A stretch of DNA of 64,000 nucleotides. Source: Acidobacteriota bacterium (lineage in GTDB: Bacteria; Acidobacteriota; Aminicenantia; Aminicenantales; Saccharicenantaceae). A program made the translations under genes and the position numbers. The stretch lies in assembly GCA_033549365.1 (NCBI GenBank), contig JAWSUF010000011.1, positions 32,206-96,205 on the forward strand, written 5' to 3'. Shown piece after piece: positions 49,153-58,227 of this stretch. The notes under the pieces were generated by a model. That model did not search any database. It was not told the DNA's origin and saw only the letters and a program-made list of their open reading frames with translations. Numbering within the stretch: the first letter of the stretch is position 1; every line of letters starts with the position of its first letter.

Positions 49153-50517
49153 ATGGCCGACAGCTTGCAGGACAGAGGCCACTGGGGCTCAAAAATCGCA
49201 TTCATCCTGGCCGCATCCGGATCGGCCATCGGCCTGGGCAGCATCTGGCGGTTCCCGATCATGGTCGGCCGGAACGGCGGGGCCGTCTTCGTCATGGCCT
49301 ATATCCTGGCCGTCGTCTTTATCGGGTTCACGGTCATGCTGGCTGAGCTGGCCATGGGGCGGCATACCAGCAAAAACCCCGTGGGTGCCTATGAGACCAT
49401 CAAACCGAAGACACCCTGGAAAATCGTCGGCTACGCCGGAGTCATCACCGGAATCGTCATCCTGTCCTACTATGCGGTTGTTGCGGGATGGGCCTTTGGA
49501 TATCTCTACAAGACGATCGCGGGCGTTTTCCGCGGCCGGGTGACCTGGGAGACTGCAGAAACGGCCTTCATCCAATTCGCCGCCGACCCGCTGGAGGTCG
49601 TGATCTGCCTCCTGGTCATCATGGGCATCACGACATTCATCATTTCCAGGGGCGTTCAGTCGGGAATCGAACGGTGGTCGAAAATCCTGATGCCCCTTCT
49701 TTTTGTCCTGATCATTTTTCTGGCCGTGCGCGCTCTGACCCTTCCCGGCGCCGGCCCGGGACTGGCCTTCTACCTGAAACCCGACTTCGGCAAACTCGAT
49801 GTCAAGGTCCTCTTTTTCGCTTTGGGCCAGGCCTTTTATTCTTTAAGCCTGGGCATGGGCATCATGATCACCTACGGCAGCTACATCGGCAAGCGCGACA
49901 ACCTCGTGTCCTCGGCCGGATGGGTCTGCTTCTCGACGACGCTCATCGCCTTCCTGGCCGGAATCATCATTTTCCCGACCCTTTTTGCGACACCGGGTCT
50001 GCACCCGGAAAATTTCCAGCCCGGAACGGGCCTGATGTTCCAGGTTTTCCCCATGATCATTTCCCAGGTTCCCGGCGGCTACCTGTTCGGAGTGATGTTC
50101 TTCATCCTGCTGCTTGTCGCCGCTCTGACGTCGACCATTTCGCTTCTTGAAGTTCCGACGGCCTTTCTGATCGATGAAAAAAGCTGGAGCCGGAAAAAGG
50201 CGGCTTTCGTCATCGGCGGGGCGGCCTTTCTTCTGGGACTTCCGTCCGCCCTGTCCCACGGCGGCCTGCCCTTTCTGACACGGCTGCGTTTCATGGACAG
50301 GATGGATCTCGTCTTCGGGAATATTCTCCTGGCCGTGGGCGCATTTCTGGTCTGTGTCTTTGTCGTTTATGCCTGGGGAATTCCCAGGGCTCTTGCCGAG
50401 ATCGCCTCCGGCCACCCCCGGTTTCCTTTGAAGAAACTCTGGGTTTTCAATATCCGGATTCTGGCGCCCCTGGCCATTCTTCTTCTGCTCGTATTTCTCC
50501 GTGTGATCACCGGCTGA
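49153..50517 (+). CDS. Neurotransmitter:sodium symporter family transporter (LeuT type)
   Basis: A 454-residue sodium-coupled amino acid transporter with about twelve helices. Helix 1 has the Na+ and substrate-binding sequence ASGSAIGLGSIWRFP (18-32), which is diagnostic for the family. The helix 6 equivalent is LGQAFYSLSLGMGIMITYGS (about 235-254). It would import amino acids using sodium. The ATG at 49153 follows GAGGAGG; a long in-frame extension upstream has no ribosome site. It has no partner genes. Confidence 0.95.
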   Translation: MADSLQDRGHWGSKIAFILAASGSAIGLGSIWRFPIMVGRNGGAVFVMAYILAVVFIGFTVMLAELAMGRHTSKNPVGAYETIKPKTPWKIVGYAGVITGIVILSYYAVVAGWAFGYLYKTIAGVFRGRVTWETAETAFIQFAADPLEVVICLLVIMGITTFIISRGVQSGIERWSKILMPLLFVLIIFLAVRALTLPGAGPGLAFYLKPDFGKLDVKVLFFALGQAFYSLSLGMGIMITYGSYIGKRDNLVSSAGWVCFSTTLIAFLAGIIIFPTLFATPGLHPENFQPGTGLMFQVFPMIISQVPGGYLFGVMFFILLLVAALTSTISLLEVPTAFLIDEKSWSRKKAAFVIGGAAFLLGLPSALSHGGLPFLTRLRFMDRMDLVFGNILLAVGAFLVCVFVVYAWGIPRALAEIASGHPRFPLKKLWVFNIRILAPLAILLLLVFLRVITG

Positions 50518-50553
50518 ATTCCGGATCATGAACGCGGCGATCCGAGCCGTCGG

Positions 50554-52485
50554 CTATTCGTCCCGGGTGTATCGGGACAGGACGTCCTGGTTGACCGTCA
50601 TCAGCAGGTTGGAGTTGATCTTGACGTTCCGGTCCTCCCGGGCCTGTGTCAGGAACGACTGGAGGAATTTGTTCTTCTTTTCCTCGAGGAGCGTGTTTCT
50701 CTCTTCGGTCCGGACGGCTTCGAATTCCTCCCGGGTGACTTCCTTGCGGTCCAGAACCCGCAGCAGGGCATAACCGCGTCCGATATCGACGGCTTCACTG
50801 ATTTCACCCGGGGGGAGAGAAAACGCCAGGGCATCGATCTCATCGTTATCACCGATCAGGCCCAGGTATTGCCCCCGCTTATGGGCTTCGACGGCGTTGA
50901 ATTCCAGACCGGTTTTGCCGGCCGCGGTTTCCCAGTCGTTGTTCAGCCCGTCCCTCACGGCCCAAATCCGCTCGAGGGTTCGCGTTTTCCGTTTCTCCCT
51001 GCGGAGGTCGGCGATGACCTTTTCGCGAACCTCGTCGAGCTCGGCCGGTCTTGACGGGTCGATGGTGCGGAGCTGGACGAGACCGACTCCGGTGAAGGTG
51101 TAGACGGGAGAGGAAATTTCGTTCTCGGCCAGGGCAAAAAGCGTTTCGCTCAGCGTGCCCGAGGCATCCACGGGAAGGAGTGGATCCCCCTTTTTCAGAA
51201 GACCCGTTTCCAGAGCCCGGAGCCCTTCCCTTTGGGCGGCGACGTCCAGACTTTTATCGCGCTTCGCCGCTTTTTCCAGAGCGGCGATTTTCCCGGCGGC
51301 CAGATCGCGTGTTTTCTTGTCCTCGAGGAGGTTCCGGACCGTGCCTCGAACCTCTTCAAGCGGGCGGGTCTGTTCCGGCGTTTTTTCCAGGGCCTTGAGC
51401 AGGACCACCCCGCCGTCGATTTCGATCACTTCGGAGATCTCACCCTGGCCGAGGGTCCGCGCCGCCTGGGTTTCGCGGGGGCTGAGAGACATCCACTCGA
51501 AAAATCCCCAGTCGCCGCCTTCCGAGGCCTTGGGATCTTCGGAATAGAGCCGGGCCAGCATGGCGAAATCCGATCCGCTCCGCAGGCGGTCGAGCAAGTC
51601 AGCGGCCTCCTCAAGAGCGGACGTCCGATCTTCATCCTCGAGCGGAAGAAGAATCCGGCCGATGCGGATCTGCTCCGGCTCCTGGAACTGGGAGAGATTT
51701 TCCCTGTAGTAGGCCTCGATTTCGGCCTCCGGGATCTCAATCTCCGCTTTCATGTCCTCATTGCGGAAAAAGACATAATCTCCCGCCCGGGTTTCAGGAA
51801 CGGCATAGACGTCTTTTCGGGATTCGAACCAGGTGCGGATCTCGTCCGGCGAAGGCTCCTCTTCCACCGCCTCGGTCTTTTCAATGTCGGCGATCAAATA
51901 TTCGATGCGGGCGGTTTCGTTCTGGTTCCGAAAGTTTCCCCAGACTTCGTCTTCCGTGACGACAATGCCCGCCGTCACCAACCGGATGACCTTATTGATC
52001 AGGGTGTCGCGCCGGATATTCTCCTCGAATTCGCCGATGTCGATTCTGTTCCACGACAGAATCCGACGGTATTCCTCGAATCCGATGAACCGCCCGTCTC
52101 TCTGGAACACGGGGTAGGACATGATGCTGTCGCGGACTTCGGCGTCCGTCGTCCGGATTTTCTGCTCGCGGGCGATCTGCAAAAGAAGTTTTTGCTGAAT
52201 CATCTGTTCGAGCGTCTGCTGGGTGAGGTTGAGCTGCCGGATGATGTCGGCGTTGAGATCGGGAAACTCCCGTCGCATGGATTCGAGCCGCTGGCGAAGG
52301 CTGTGGAAATACTCTTCTCCGGTGATCCGGGATTTGCCCGCCGAGACGAGCGTGTTGCCCCAGTCGACGTCGCCCGTCCTGCCGGCGCCGCCCCAGACGG
52401 CGAAGATGGTGATGACAAAGGCGATGATGACGATCCACATGACGGGCGCCAGGGATTTGACATTCTTGCGCATCGATTTCAGCAT
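50554..52485 (-). CDS. Membrane-anchored peptidyl-prolyl isomerase chaperone (PpiD/SurA-like)
   Basis: A 643-residue protein. One transmembrane helix near the N-terminus (LAPVMWIVIIAFVITIFAVW) anchors a large periplasmic part. Residues 45-190 form a SurA-N type chaperone region (LNLTQQTLEQMIQQKLLLQ), followed by a parvulin domain (IRIGRILLPLEDEDRT, then YSEDPKASEGGDWGFFEWMS) and a second parvulin-like stretch toward the C-terminus. It would help outer-membrane and periplasmic proteins fold. It is the last gene of the rpsA-HU-HIT-chaperone cluster, 11 bases downstream of the HIT gene. Confidence 0.93.
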   Translation of the reverse strand: MLKSMRKNVKSLAPVMWIVIIAFVITIFAVWGGAGRTGDVDWGNTLVSAGKSRITGEEYFHSLRQRLESMRREFPDLNADIIRQLNLTQQTLEQMIQQKLLLQIAREQKIRTTDAEVRDSIMSYPVFQRDGRFIGFEEYRRILSWNRIDIGEFEENIRRDTLINKVIRLVTAGIVVTEDEVWGNFRNQNETARIEYLIADIEKTEAVEEEPSPDEIRTWFESRKDVYAVPETRAGDYVFFRNEDMKAEIEIPEAEIEAYYRENLSQFQEPEQIRIGRILLPLEDEDRTSALEEAADLLDRLRSGSDFAMLARLYSEDPKASEGGDWGFFEWMSLSPRETQAARTLGQGEISEVIEIDGGVVLLKALEKTPEQTRPLEEVRGTVRNLLEDKKTRDLAAGKIAALEKAAKRDKSLDVAAQREGLRALETGLLKKGDPLLPVDASGTLSETLFALAENEISSPVYTFTGVGLVQLRTIDPSRPAELDEVREKVIADLRREKRKTRTLERIWAVRDGLNNDWETAAGKTGLEFNAVEAHKRGQYLGLIGDNDEIDALAFSLPPGEISEAVDIGRGYALLRVLDRKEVTREEFEAVRTEERNTLLEEKKNKFLQSFLTQAREDRNVKINSNLLMTVNQDVLSRYTRDE

Positions 52486-52496
52486 GGTTTCACCTC

Positions 52497-53012
52497 TCAG
52501 CGTTCTTTGCGGGCGGCCGCCGCGCGCGATTTCGTGAACAGGGGCCGCAGACGCCGGCAGGTCGTATCCAGGTCTTCGAGCATGATTTTTGTCCGACCCA
52601 CCAGGGGCATGAAGTTGGCGTCTCCCGTCCAGCGGGGGACGATGTGAATATGGAAATGATCGGCCACGCCGGCCCCGGCGCTCCGGCCGAGATTCATCCC
52701 GATGTTGAATCCTTGCGGTTTGTAGGCGGATTTGAGAACCCGAAGCGAAAGCCGGATCAAGGCCATGAGTTCTCCGGCGAGTTCCGTGCCGGCCTGATCG
52801 AGATCATCGAGATGTCGAAACGGTGCGATCATCAGGTGTCCCGGCGTATAGGGATAGCGGTTGAGAATGACAAAGGAACGCCGGCCCCGATGAAGGACAA
52901 GGGAGCCGGCATCCCCTTTGGTCTTTCCGGCCAGGCAAAAGATGCATCCTTCCGCCTTCTCGGTTTTTCTCACGTAGGGCTCCCTCCACGGCGCGGCGAT
53001 ATAGCGAAGCAT
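52497..53012 (-). CDS. HIT-domain nucleotide hydrolase/phosphorylase (AP4A phosphorylase-like)
   Basis: A 171-residue protein with the histidine triad HFHIHIVPRW and an N-terminal CIFC motif that could bind zinc. The bacterial HIT group with this architecture acts on dinucleoside polyphosphates such as AP4A. Its ATG immediately follows the HU stop (TAAATG), so translation is coupled. The cluster with ribosomal protein S1 and HU is housekeeping. Confidence 0.92.
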   Translation of the reverse strand: MLRYIAAPWREPYVRKTEKAEGCIFCLAGKTKGDAGSLVLHRGRRSFVILNRYPYTPGHLMIAPFRHLDDLDQAGTELAGELMALIRLSLRVLKSAYKPQGFNIGMNLGRSAGAGVADHFHIHIVPRWTGDANFMPLVGRTKIMLEDLDTTCRRLRPLFTKSRAAAARKER

Positions 53013-53288
53013 TTAGGCGTTGATCATTTCCTTGAGCAGTTTGCTGGGTTTGAAATACAGGACTCTCTTGGGCGGAACATCGACGGGTTCGCCGGTTCGG
53101 GGATTGCGTCCGGAGCGGGATGTCCGGGTTCGGAAACGGAAGCTTCCGAACCCCCGGATTTCTATCTCTTCGCCTTTCAGAAGAGCGTCCTTGATGGCCT
53201 CGAAAAACAGGTTGACTCCCTCCTCCGCTTCCTGTTTGGGGATGTTCAATTCCAGGGAGATCCTGGTCACGAGATCGGCCTTGATCAT
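53013..53288 (-). CDS. HU/IHF-family DNA-binding protein
   Basis: A 91-residue nucleoid protein. The body has the conserved FGSFRFRTRTSRSGRNPRTG arm, and the end RVLYFKPSKLLKEMIN, as in the IHF/HU family. It bends DNA and shapes the nucleoid. The ATG has AGGAGG upstream and starts two bases after the S1 stop (TGAGATG), so S1 and this protein are made together. The match is closer to IHF than to HU, but that is uncertain. Confidence 0.95.
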   Translation of the reverse strand: MIKADLVTRISLELNIPKQEAEEGVNLFFEAIKDALLKGEEIEIRGFGSFRFRTRTSRSGRNPRTGEPVDVPPKRVLYFKPSKLLKEMINA

Positions 53289-53289
53289 C

Positions 53290-55029
53290 TCAGTCCTCCT
53301 TCCGGCTCTTTTTGGCGGGTCTTCGGAAGTTCATGAGCTGGTCTCTCATGATGTCCCCCAGCGTCATTTTATCGTCCTGGGTATCCATATATTTCTGGAA
53401 CTCCATCCTCTGAAGATCGAACTGGGCCTGCCGGAAGCTGAGGGAGATTTTCCGGGCCCGGGGGTTCATCTTGAGGATCTTGGCGTTTTTTTCATCCCCG
53501 ACCGCGAAGGCATCGGAGGGCTTTTCGATCCTCTTGTCATCGAGCTCCGAGAGAAAGACGACGCCTTCGATGCCCGGGATGATTTCGACGAAGACGCCGA
53601 AATCCGCGAGCCGGACGATCTTGACCTTGACGATGTCACCGGCTTTATGGCGGGCGCCGAAATCCTCCCAGATGTCGCCTTCAAGCTGTTTGATGCCCAG
53701 GGAGACCTTCTGCTTGTCGGAATCGATGTTGAGGACGACGACCTCGACCTCGTCGCCGACCTTGAGTTTGTCCGACGGATGCTTGACTTTCTCCCAGCTG
53801 AGGTCGGAGACGTGGACCAGGCCTTCCACACCCTGATCGACTTCGACGAAGGCGCCGAAGTCCGTCAAGCTGGTGACCTTGCCCTTGATCCGGGAGCCGG
53901 GGGCGCATTTCTGCCGGAAGACGTCCAGAGGATGCGGCGTCGTCTGTTTGAGACCGAGAGAGATCCTCTTGCTTTGGGCGTTGACGTCGAGAATGCTGAC
54001 CTCGACCTCCTGGCCGACTTGAAGAATCTTTTTGGGATGAACGAGCTTGCGGGACCAGGTGAGGTCGGAAATATGCACGAGACCTTCCACGCCGGGTTCG
54101 AGTTCGACGAAGGCGCCGAAATCCGTGAGGCTGACGACCTTGCCGTTCAGCCGCTGCCCCCCCTGATACTTGTCCAGGATATTCGACCAGGGATCGGGCG
54201 TCATCTGCTTGAGACCCAGGGAGATCTTCTCTGTTTTTTCGCTGAAGTCGAGGACCAGGACTTCGAGCTCCGTGCCTACGGAGATCTTCTCCGAGGGGTG
54301 TCCGGTTTTGCCCCAGGACAGATCCGAGACATGAAGCAGTCCTTCAATCCCCCCGATATCGACGAAGGCGCCGAAGCTTGTCAGGGAACGGACCTTTCCT
54401 TTGACTTTCTGTCCTTTGGCCAGGGTCCCGAACACGGCCCGTTTCCTTTTTTCCCGTTCGTCCTGAAGAAGAAGCTTGCGGGACAGGACGGCGTTTTCGC
54501 TTTTCCGATCGAATTTCATGATCCGGAATTTGAAGGTTTGACCGACAAGAGAGGCGGGGTCCCTGACCGGCCGGATGTCGGCGTGGGATTCCGGAAGAAA
54601 TGCGTCGATGCCCACATCGACGATATATCCGCTTCGGTTCCGTTCCTTGATGGATCCGCTGATCGTGCTGTTGTGCGCGAAAGCTTTCTCCAGAGCTTCC
54701 ACGGCCTTGATGCTGTCCGCCCGCCTCTTGGAAAGGATCACGGTGCCGTCTTTGGGGTCCGTTCTTTCGAGCATGGCCTCGACGGCATCGCCCGGCTTGA
54801 GTGCCGCGGCTTCCCGGGGGTCGCGGAATTCCTCGATGGGAATGGCGCCTTCGGTTTTAAACCCGATATCCACGAGGATGTGGGTCGGCGTCGACTTGAT
54901 GACCCGGCCGCTGACAATACTGCCCTGGGTGATGTCCCCGGATTGGAACTGGTACTTGTCCAGAAGGTCGGCGTAATCTTCCGAGGAAATCTTGTCGTCC
55001 TTGTTCGGATGCTTGGTTAAATCTGTCAT
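53290..55029 (-). CDS. rpsA: 30S ribosomal protein S1
   Basis: A 579-residue translation factor that helps the ribosome bind mRNA. It has six S1 (OB-fold) repeats, each with the pattern DFGAFVELEPGVEGLVHISD or a close variant (for example SFGAFVDIGGIEGLLHVSD). Length and repeat number match S1. It has a strong promoter at 55114-55142 and heads the S1-HU-HIT-chaperone cluster. The C-terminal 30 residues are basic and probably unstructured. Confidence 0.97.
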   Translation of the reverse strand: MTDLTKHPNKDDKISSEDYADLLDKYQFQSGDITQGSIVSGRVIKSTPTHILVDIGFKTEGAIPIEEFRDPREAAALKPGDAVEAMLERTDPKDGTVILSKRRADSIKAVEALEKAFAHNSTISGSIKERNRSGYIVDVGIDAFLPESHADIRPVRDPASLVGQTFKFRIMKFDRKSENAVLSRKLLLQDEREKRKRAVFGTLAKGQKVKGKVRSLTSFGAFVDIGGIEGLLHVSDLSWGKTGHPSEKISVGTELEVLVLDFSEKTEKISLGLKQMTPDPWSNILDKYQGGQRLNGKVVSLTDFGAFVELEPGVEGLVHISDLTWSRKLVHPKKILQVGQEVEVSILDVNAQSKRISLGLKQTTPHPLDVFRQKCAPGSRIKGKVTSLTDFGAFVEVDQGVEGLVHVSDLSWEKVKHPSDKLKVGDEVEVVVLNIDSDKQKVSLGIKQLEGDIWEDFGARHKAGDIVKVKIVRLADFGVFVEIIPGIEGVVFLSELDDKRIEKPSDAFAVGDEKNAKILKMNPRARKISLSFRQAQFDLQRMEFQKYMDTQDDKMTLGDIMRDQLMNFRRPAKKSRKED

Positions 55030-55113
55030 GGAACTCTCTTCTCCCTTCGTATCTTCGTATTGTCGCGCTGCCGGATGATGTCGACGGCGTCGTGTTCAGT
55101 GTCAGGGTGTCTC

Positions 55114-55142
55114 ATACTATCCGACTTCCCGCCGGGTGTCAA
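55114..55142 (-). promoter_or_regulatory. Promoter of rpsA
   Basis: On the minus strand TTGACA (55137-55142), 17 bases and TAGTAT (55114-55119). The leader would be about 78 bases. Confidence 0.6.
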
Positions 55143-55143
55143 T

Positions 55144-55172
55144 CCTAAGTTATGGAGGAACCTAGACTTAGG
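55144..55172. repeat. Inverted repeat just upstream of the rpsA promoter
   Basis: CCTAAGT (55144-55150) and ACTTAGG (55166-55172) are perfect 7-bp arms with a 15-base centre that itself contains AGG-AA-CCT. It lies next to the -35 box of rpsA and 15 bases past the scpB stop, so it may be an operator or the end of the scpB transcript. Confidence 0.4.
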
Positions 55173-55187
55173 TTGAATTCGAGGCGA

Positions 55188-55736
55188 TCATGTCTCGGGT
55201 TCGGCGTCCTCCTGGAGAATCCGGGCGATTTCCTCGGTCGAGGGCAGCTCATCGAGGCTGTTGAGCCCGAAATACTGCAGAAATCGCTCCGATGTTCTGT
55301 AAACAAGCGGATTGCCCGGCGCTTTTTTCCTTCCGACGATTTTGATGAGTTTTTTATCGAGAAGCGTCCGAAGCGCTCCCGAGGAATCCACTCCCCGGAT
55401 AGCGGAAATTTCCGCCTGGGTCACGGGCTGGTGATAAGCGATGGCCGACAGAGTTTCGAGACCCGCCGCCGAAAGCTTGGATTTCCGCTCGATCATCAGC
55501 AGGCGGCGGATCCAGCCGTCATGCTCGGGCTTGGTTGAAAAAACATAACCTCCTCCTGCCAGCCGGAGGGAAATGCCGCGTTCAGGAGAGGCATAATCCG
55601 CCGTAAGGGCATTCAGAGCGGCCTGGATCTCTTCGGGGGGGGTGCCCTCCAGAATGGATTGGATTTTATCCAAAGTCAGGGGATCCTGAGAAAGGAAAAC
55701 CAGGGCTTCGATGATGGGTTTCAGTTGATCACTCAT
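55188..55736 (-). CDS. scpB: Segregation and condensation protein B
   Basis: A 182-residue partner of ScpA and SMC in the condensin complex that compacts and separates chromosomes. It has the two winged-helix regions of the family and the conserved ETLSAIAYHQPVTQAEISAI. The start at 55736 (MSDQLKPII) overlaps the scpA stop by eight bases, as is common for this pair. Length is normal. Confidence 0.96.
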   Translation of the reverse strand: MSDQLKPIIEALVFLSQDPLTLDKIQSILEGTPPEEIQAALNALTADYASPERGISLRLAGGGYVFSTKPEHDGWIRRLLMIERKSKLSAAGLETLSAIAYHQPVTQAEISAIRGVDSSGALRTLLDKKLIKIVGRKKAPGNPLVYRTSERFLQYFGLNSLDELPSTEEIARILQEDAEPET

Positions 55737-56478
55737 GATCGGGATTCCTCGGAAAATCTTTGCGCAGCCAGACCTTGATGGTCTGGAAAAGTTCTTCCTG
55801 AACGGCGATGACACGGAAGGACTTGATGAGTTCGAGAAGGCAAAAGAAGGAAATCAGGGCTTCCTCGAGCGACTCCTGGGTTTCGAAATAGTCCTTATAA
55901 TCGATGACGGATTCGCGTTCCAGAAGGCCGAGGAGTTCGGTCATCTTTTCGCCGATGGTGACCTCCCGGCCCTTGATCACGCGGAAATCGCCGGCGGACT
56001 TGCGTTTCATGATCAGGAAGAAAGCTTCGGCCAGGTTGAAAAGGGAGACGTCCATTCCCTCCAGCGGGTCTTCCTCGGGCAGCGGCGGCAAAAACGTCCT
56101 GCGCCAGTGCAGAAGTTGTTCCTCCTCGCGATCGCGCAAGACGGAGGACACGGCCTTGATTTTCTGGTATTCCACGAGACGGTCGACCAGGATCCGGCGC
56201 GGATCCTCGCCTTCGGCCGTCTCGGTTTCCCGAGGCAGAAGAAGCTGGGACTTGATGTAGATCAGGAGAGAGGCGATAAAAAGAAATTCGGCTTCCCGGT
56301 CCAGATTGATGCGGTCCTTGCGCTCCAGGTATTCAAGATAGTCCCGCGTGATCTGGGCGATCGGAATGTCGTGAATATCGATCTTTTTTTTCCGGATGAG
56401 AAACAGCAGGAGGTCGAGCGGACCTTCAAAAATCTCGAGTTTGACCTGGTAGCCTTCCGTGGAGGGTTCAAGAGCCAT
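55729..56478 (-). CDS. scpA: Segregation and condensation protein A
   Basis: A 249-residue kleisin. The diagnostic start is YQVKLEIFEGPLDLLLFLIR (10-29), and the C-terminal winged helix binds the SMC head. It works with ScpB, encoded directly downstream, in the SMC-ScpAB condensin. It starts 28 bases after the trpS stop, so trpS, scpA and scpB form a transcription unit. Confidence 0.96.
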   Translation of the reverse strand: MALEPSTEGYQVKLEIFEGPLDLLLFLIRKKKIDIHDIPIAQITRDYLEYLERKDRINLDREAEFLFIASLLIYIKSQLLLPRETETAEGEDPRRILVDRLVEYQKIKAVSSVLRDREEEQLLHWRRTFLPPLPEEDPLEGMDVSLFNLAEAFFLIMKRKSAGDFRVIKGREVTIGEKMTELLGLLERESVIDYKDYFETQESLEEALISFFCLLELIKSFRVIAVQEELFQTIKVWLRKDFPRNPDHE

Positions 56479-56506
56479 GACGCGTGTTTCCCGTAACCGG
56501 CAATTT

Positions 56507-57499
56507 TCAGAGCCCCATGGCGGACCGGGCGTCCTCCATGGTCCTCCGGGCGACGTCCCGGGCCCGGGAGTTTCCTTCTTCGAGAATATCCCATACGGTT
56601 TGGGGGTGGGCTTCCAAGTCCCTGCGTTTGTCCCTGTAGGCGGCGAACAGCTCGGTCAAGGCGTCGATGACAGCCGTTTTGCACTCCAGGCAGCCGATTT
56701 CCGCCGTGCGGCAGCCCCGGGCCAGTTCCTCGCGTTTTTCAGGACGGACAAAAGCCTTGTGGAGGGTGAAAACCGGACAGTCCTCAGGGACACCGGGATC
56801 GGAACGGCGTTTTCTTCGGGTGTCGGTCACCATGACGGCGATTTTTTTGCGGATGATATCCGGAGTATCCTTCATGTAGATCGCGTTGTCGTAGGATTTG
56901 CTCATTTTCCGGCCGTCCGTGCCGGACAGCTTGGGAACCTCGGTCAGGAGCATCTGGGGTTCGGGGAAAACCTCGCCGTAAAACCGATTGAACCTGCGGG
57001 TGATCTCCCGGGCCAGCTCCAGGTGAAAGGCCTGATCTTCGCCGACGGGGACGACCTGGGCCTTGTAGACCAGAATGTCGGCGGTCTGCAACAGGGGATA
57101 ACCGAGAAAACCGTAAGTATTCAAATCCCGGTCCCGAAGCTGTTCCTGCTGCTCTTTGAAGGTCGGCACGCGCTCAAGCCAGGGCAGAGGGACGATCATG
57201 GAGAGAAGAAGGTGGAGTTCGGCGTGTTCCTTGACTTCGGACTGGATAAAGAGAACGGATTTTTCCGGATCCAGCCCGGCGGCGATCCAGTCGACGGCGA
57301 CTTCAAAAGTATAGTTTCGGAGCGATTTGGTGTTTGTGTATTCCGAGCTCAGGGCATGCCAGGTGACGATCGAATAGAAACACCGGTGGGTGTCCTGAAG
57401 GCGGATCCAGTTGCGGAGAGCGCCCACGTAATTGCCGAGATGGAGAGGGCCGGTCGGCCTCATGCCGCTTAAAACCGTCTTTTTTTCGGAAGTGCTCAT
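56507..57499 (-). CDS. trpS: Tryptophan-tRNA ligase
   Basis: A 330-residue class I aminoacyl-tRNA synthetase. It has the HIGH-type motif in TGPLHLGNYVGAL (17-29) and the KMSKS motif in DGRKMSKSYDNA, and its length is typical of TrpRS. It charges tRNA-Trp. The gene starts two bases after the M50 protease stop, so the genes are co-translated, and scpA follows. Confidence 0.97.
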   Translation of the reverse strand: MSTSEKKTVLSGMRPTGPLHLGNYVGALRNWIRLQDTHRCFYSIVTWHALSSEYTNTKSLRNYTFEVAVDWIAAGLDPEKSVLFIQSEVKEHAELHLLLSMIVPLPWLERVPTFKEQQEQLRDRDLNTYGFLGYPLLQTADILVYKAQVVPVGEDQAFHLELAREITRRFNRFYGEVFPEPQMLLTEVPKLSGTDGRKMSKSYDNAIYMKDTPDIIRKKIAVMVTDTRRKRRSDPGVPEDCPVFTLHKAFVRPEKREELARGCRTAEIGCLECKTAVIDALTELFAAYRDKRRDLEAHPQTVWDILEEGNSRARDVARRTMEDARSAMGL

Positions 57500-57501
57500 G
57501 A

Positions 57502-58182
57502 TCAGGAAAAAATCAAGGTGAAAATGACAATCTGGATCGGGCGGACGATGAAACCCAGAACACCCAGGTAAACGAGAGCCAGGACGATAAAAAATCCATA
57601 GGGGCGGATGCGATCGTAGGTTTCAGCCGCTTTGTCTGAAAGAAGACCGGAAAGAATGCCGCTGCCGTCCAGGGGCGGGACGGGGATGAGGTTGAAGATG
57701 GCCAGGTAGGTGTTGATCAAAACTCCGTAAAAGAGGATCAGCATGACTCCATGGAGGGGAAAGATGCCGCGGGGAAAACCCTGGCGGAAAAAGAGAAAGT
57801 CGCGCAGAAATTCCGTCAGGCCCGGGTTCAAGGCCTTGAGAAGGAGGATCAGAATCAGTCCCGCCGCTGCGGCCGTCAGGTTGGCGGCCGGACCCGAAAA
57901 GGAAATCCACAGGTTGTCACGGCGCGGGTTCCGCAGGTTGTAAGGGTTGACGGGAACGGGTTTGGCCCAGCCGAAGACGGGCGCCCCGATGACCGCGAGA
58001 ATGATGGGAAAGAGAACCGTGCCGAAGGGGTCGATGTGGACGACGGGATTCAACGAAGCCCGCCCAAGGCTCCAGGCCGTCGGGTCTCCGAGCTTGTGGG
58101 CCGACCAGGCGTGCGCCGCTTCGTGGATGGTGATGGCGAAGAGCAGCACAAACAAGCTGATGACGATCGATACGATATCCAT
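57502..58182 (-). CDS. Site-2 protease-like M50 membrane metalloprotease
   Basis: A 226-residue intramembrane protease with about six helices. The zinc site HEAAH is at 20-24 and the second ligand region is NLIPVPPLDGSGIL. It has no PDZ domain and belongs to the short, SpoIVFB/Rip-like group. Such enzymes cut membrane-bound substrates, often to release regulators such as anti-sigma factors. It lies between glnA and trpS, as is common in Gram-positive and related genomes. Confidence 0.94.
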   Translation of the reverse strand: MDIVSIVISLFVLLFAITIHEAAHAWSAHKLGDPTAWSLGRASLNPVVHIDPFGTVLFPIILAVIGAPVFGWAKPVPVNPYNLRNPRRDNLWISFSGPAANLTAAAAGLILILLLKALNPGLTEFLRDFLFFRQGFPRGIFPLHGVMLILFYGVLINTYLAIFNLIPVPPLDGSGILSGLLSDKAAETYDRIRPYGFFIVLALVYLGVLGFIVRPIQIVIFTLIFS

Positions 58183-58227
58183 GATGAACGGGTGTAGTTA
58201 TAGCACACCTCGGCCCGCGTGAAAAGG

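Noticed and set aside
51232..52647. 471-codon plus-strand ORF opposite the PpiD/SurA-like gene
   Set aside because: No recognisable motif, and the opposite strand has a clear chaperone with parvulin domains.
53020..55020. 666-codon plus-strand ORF opposite rpsA and HU
   Set aside because: Shadow of two essential genes with perfect motif content on the minus strand.
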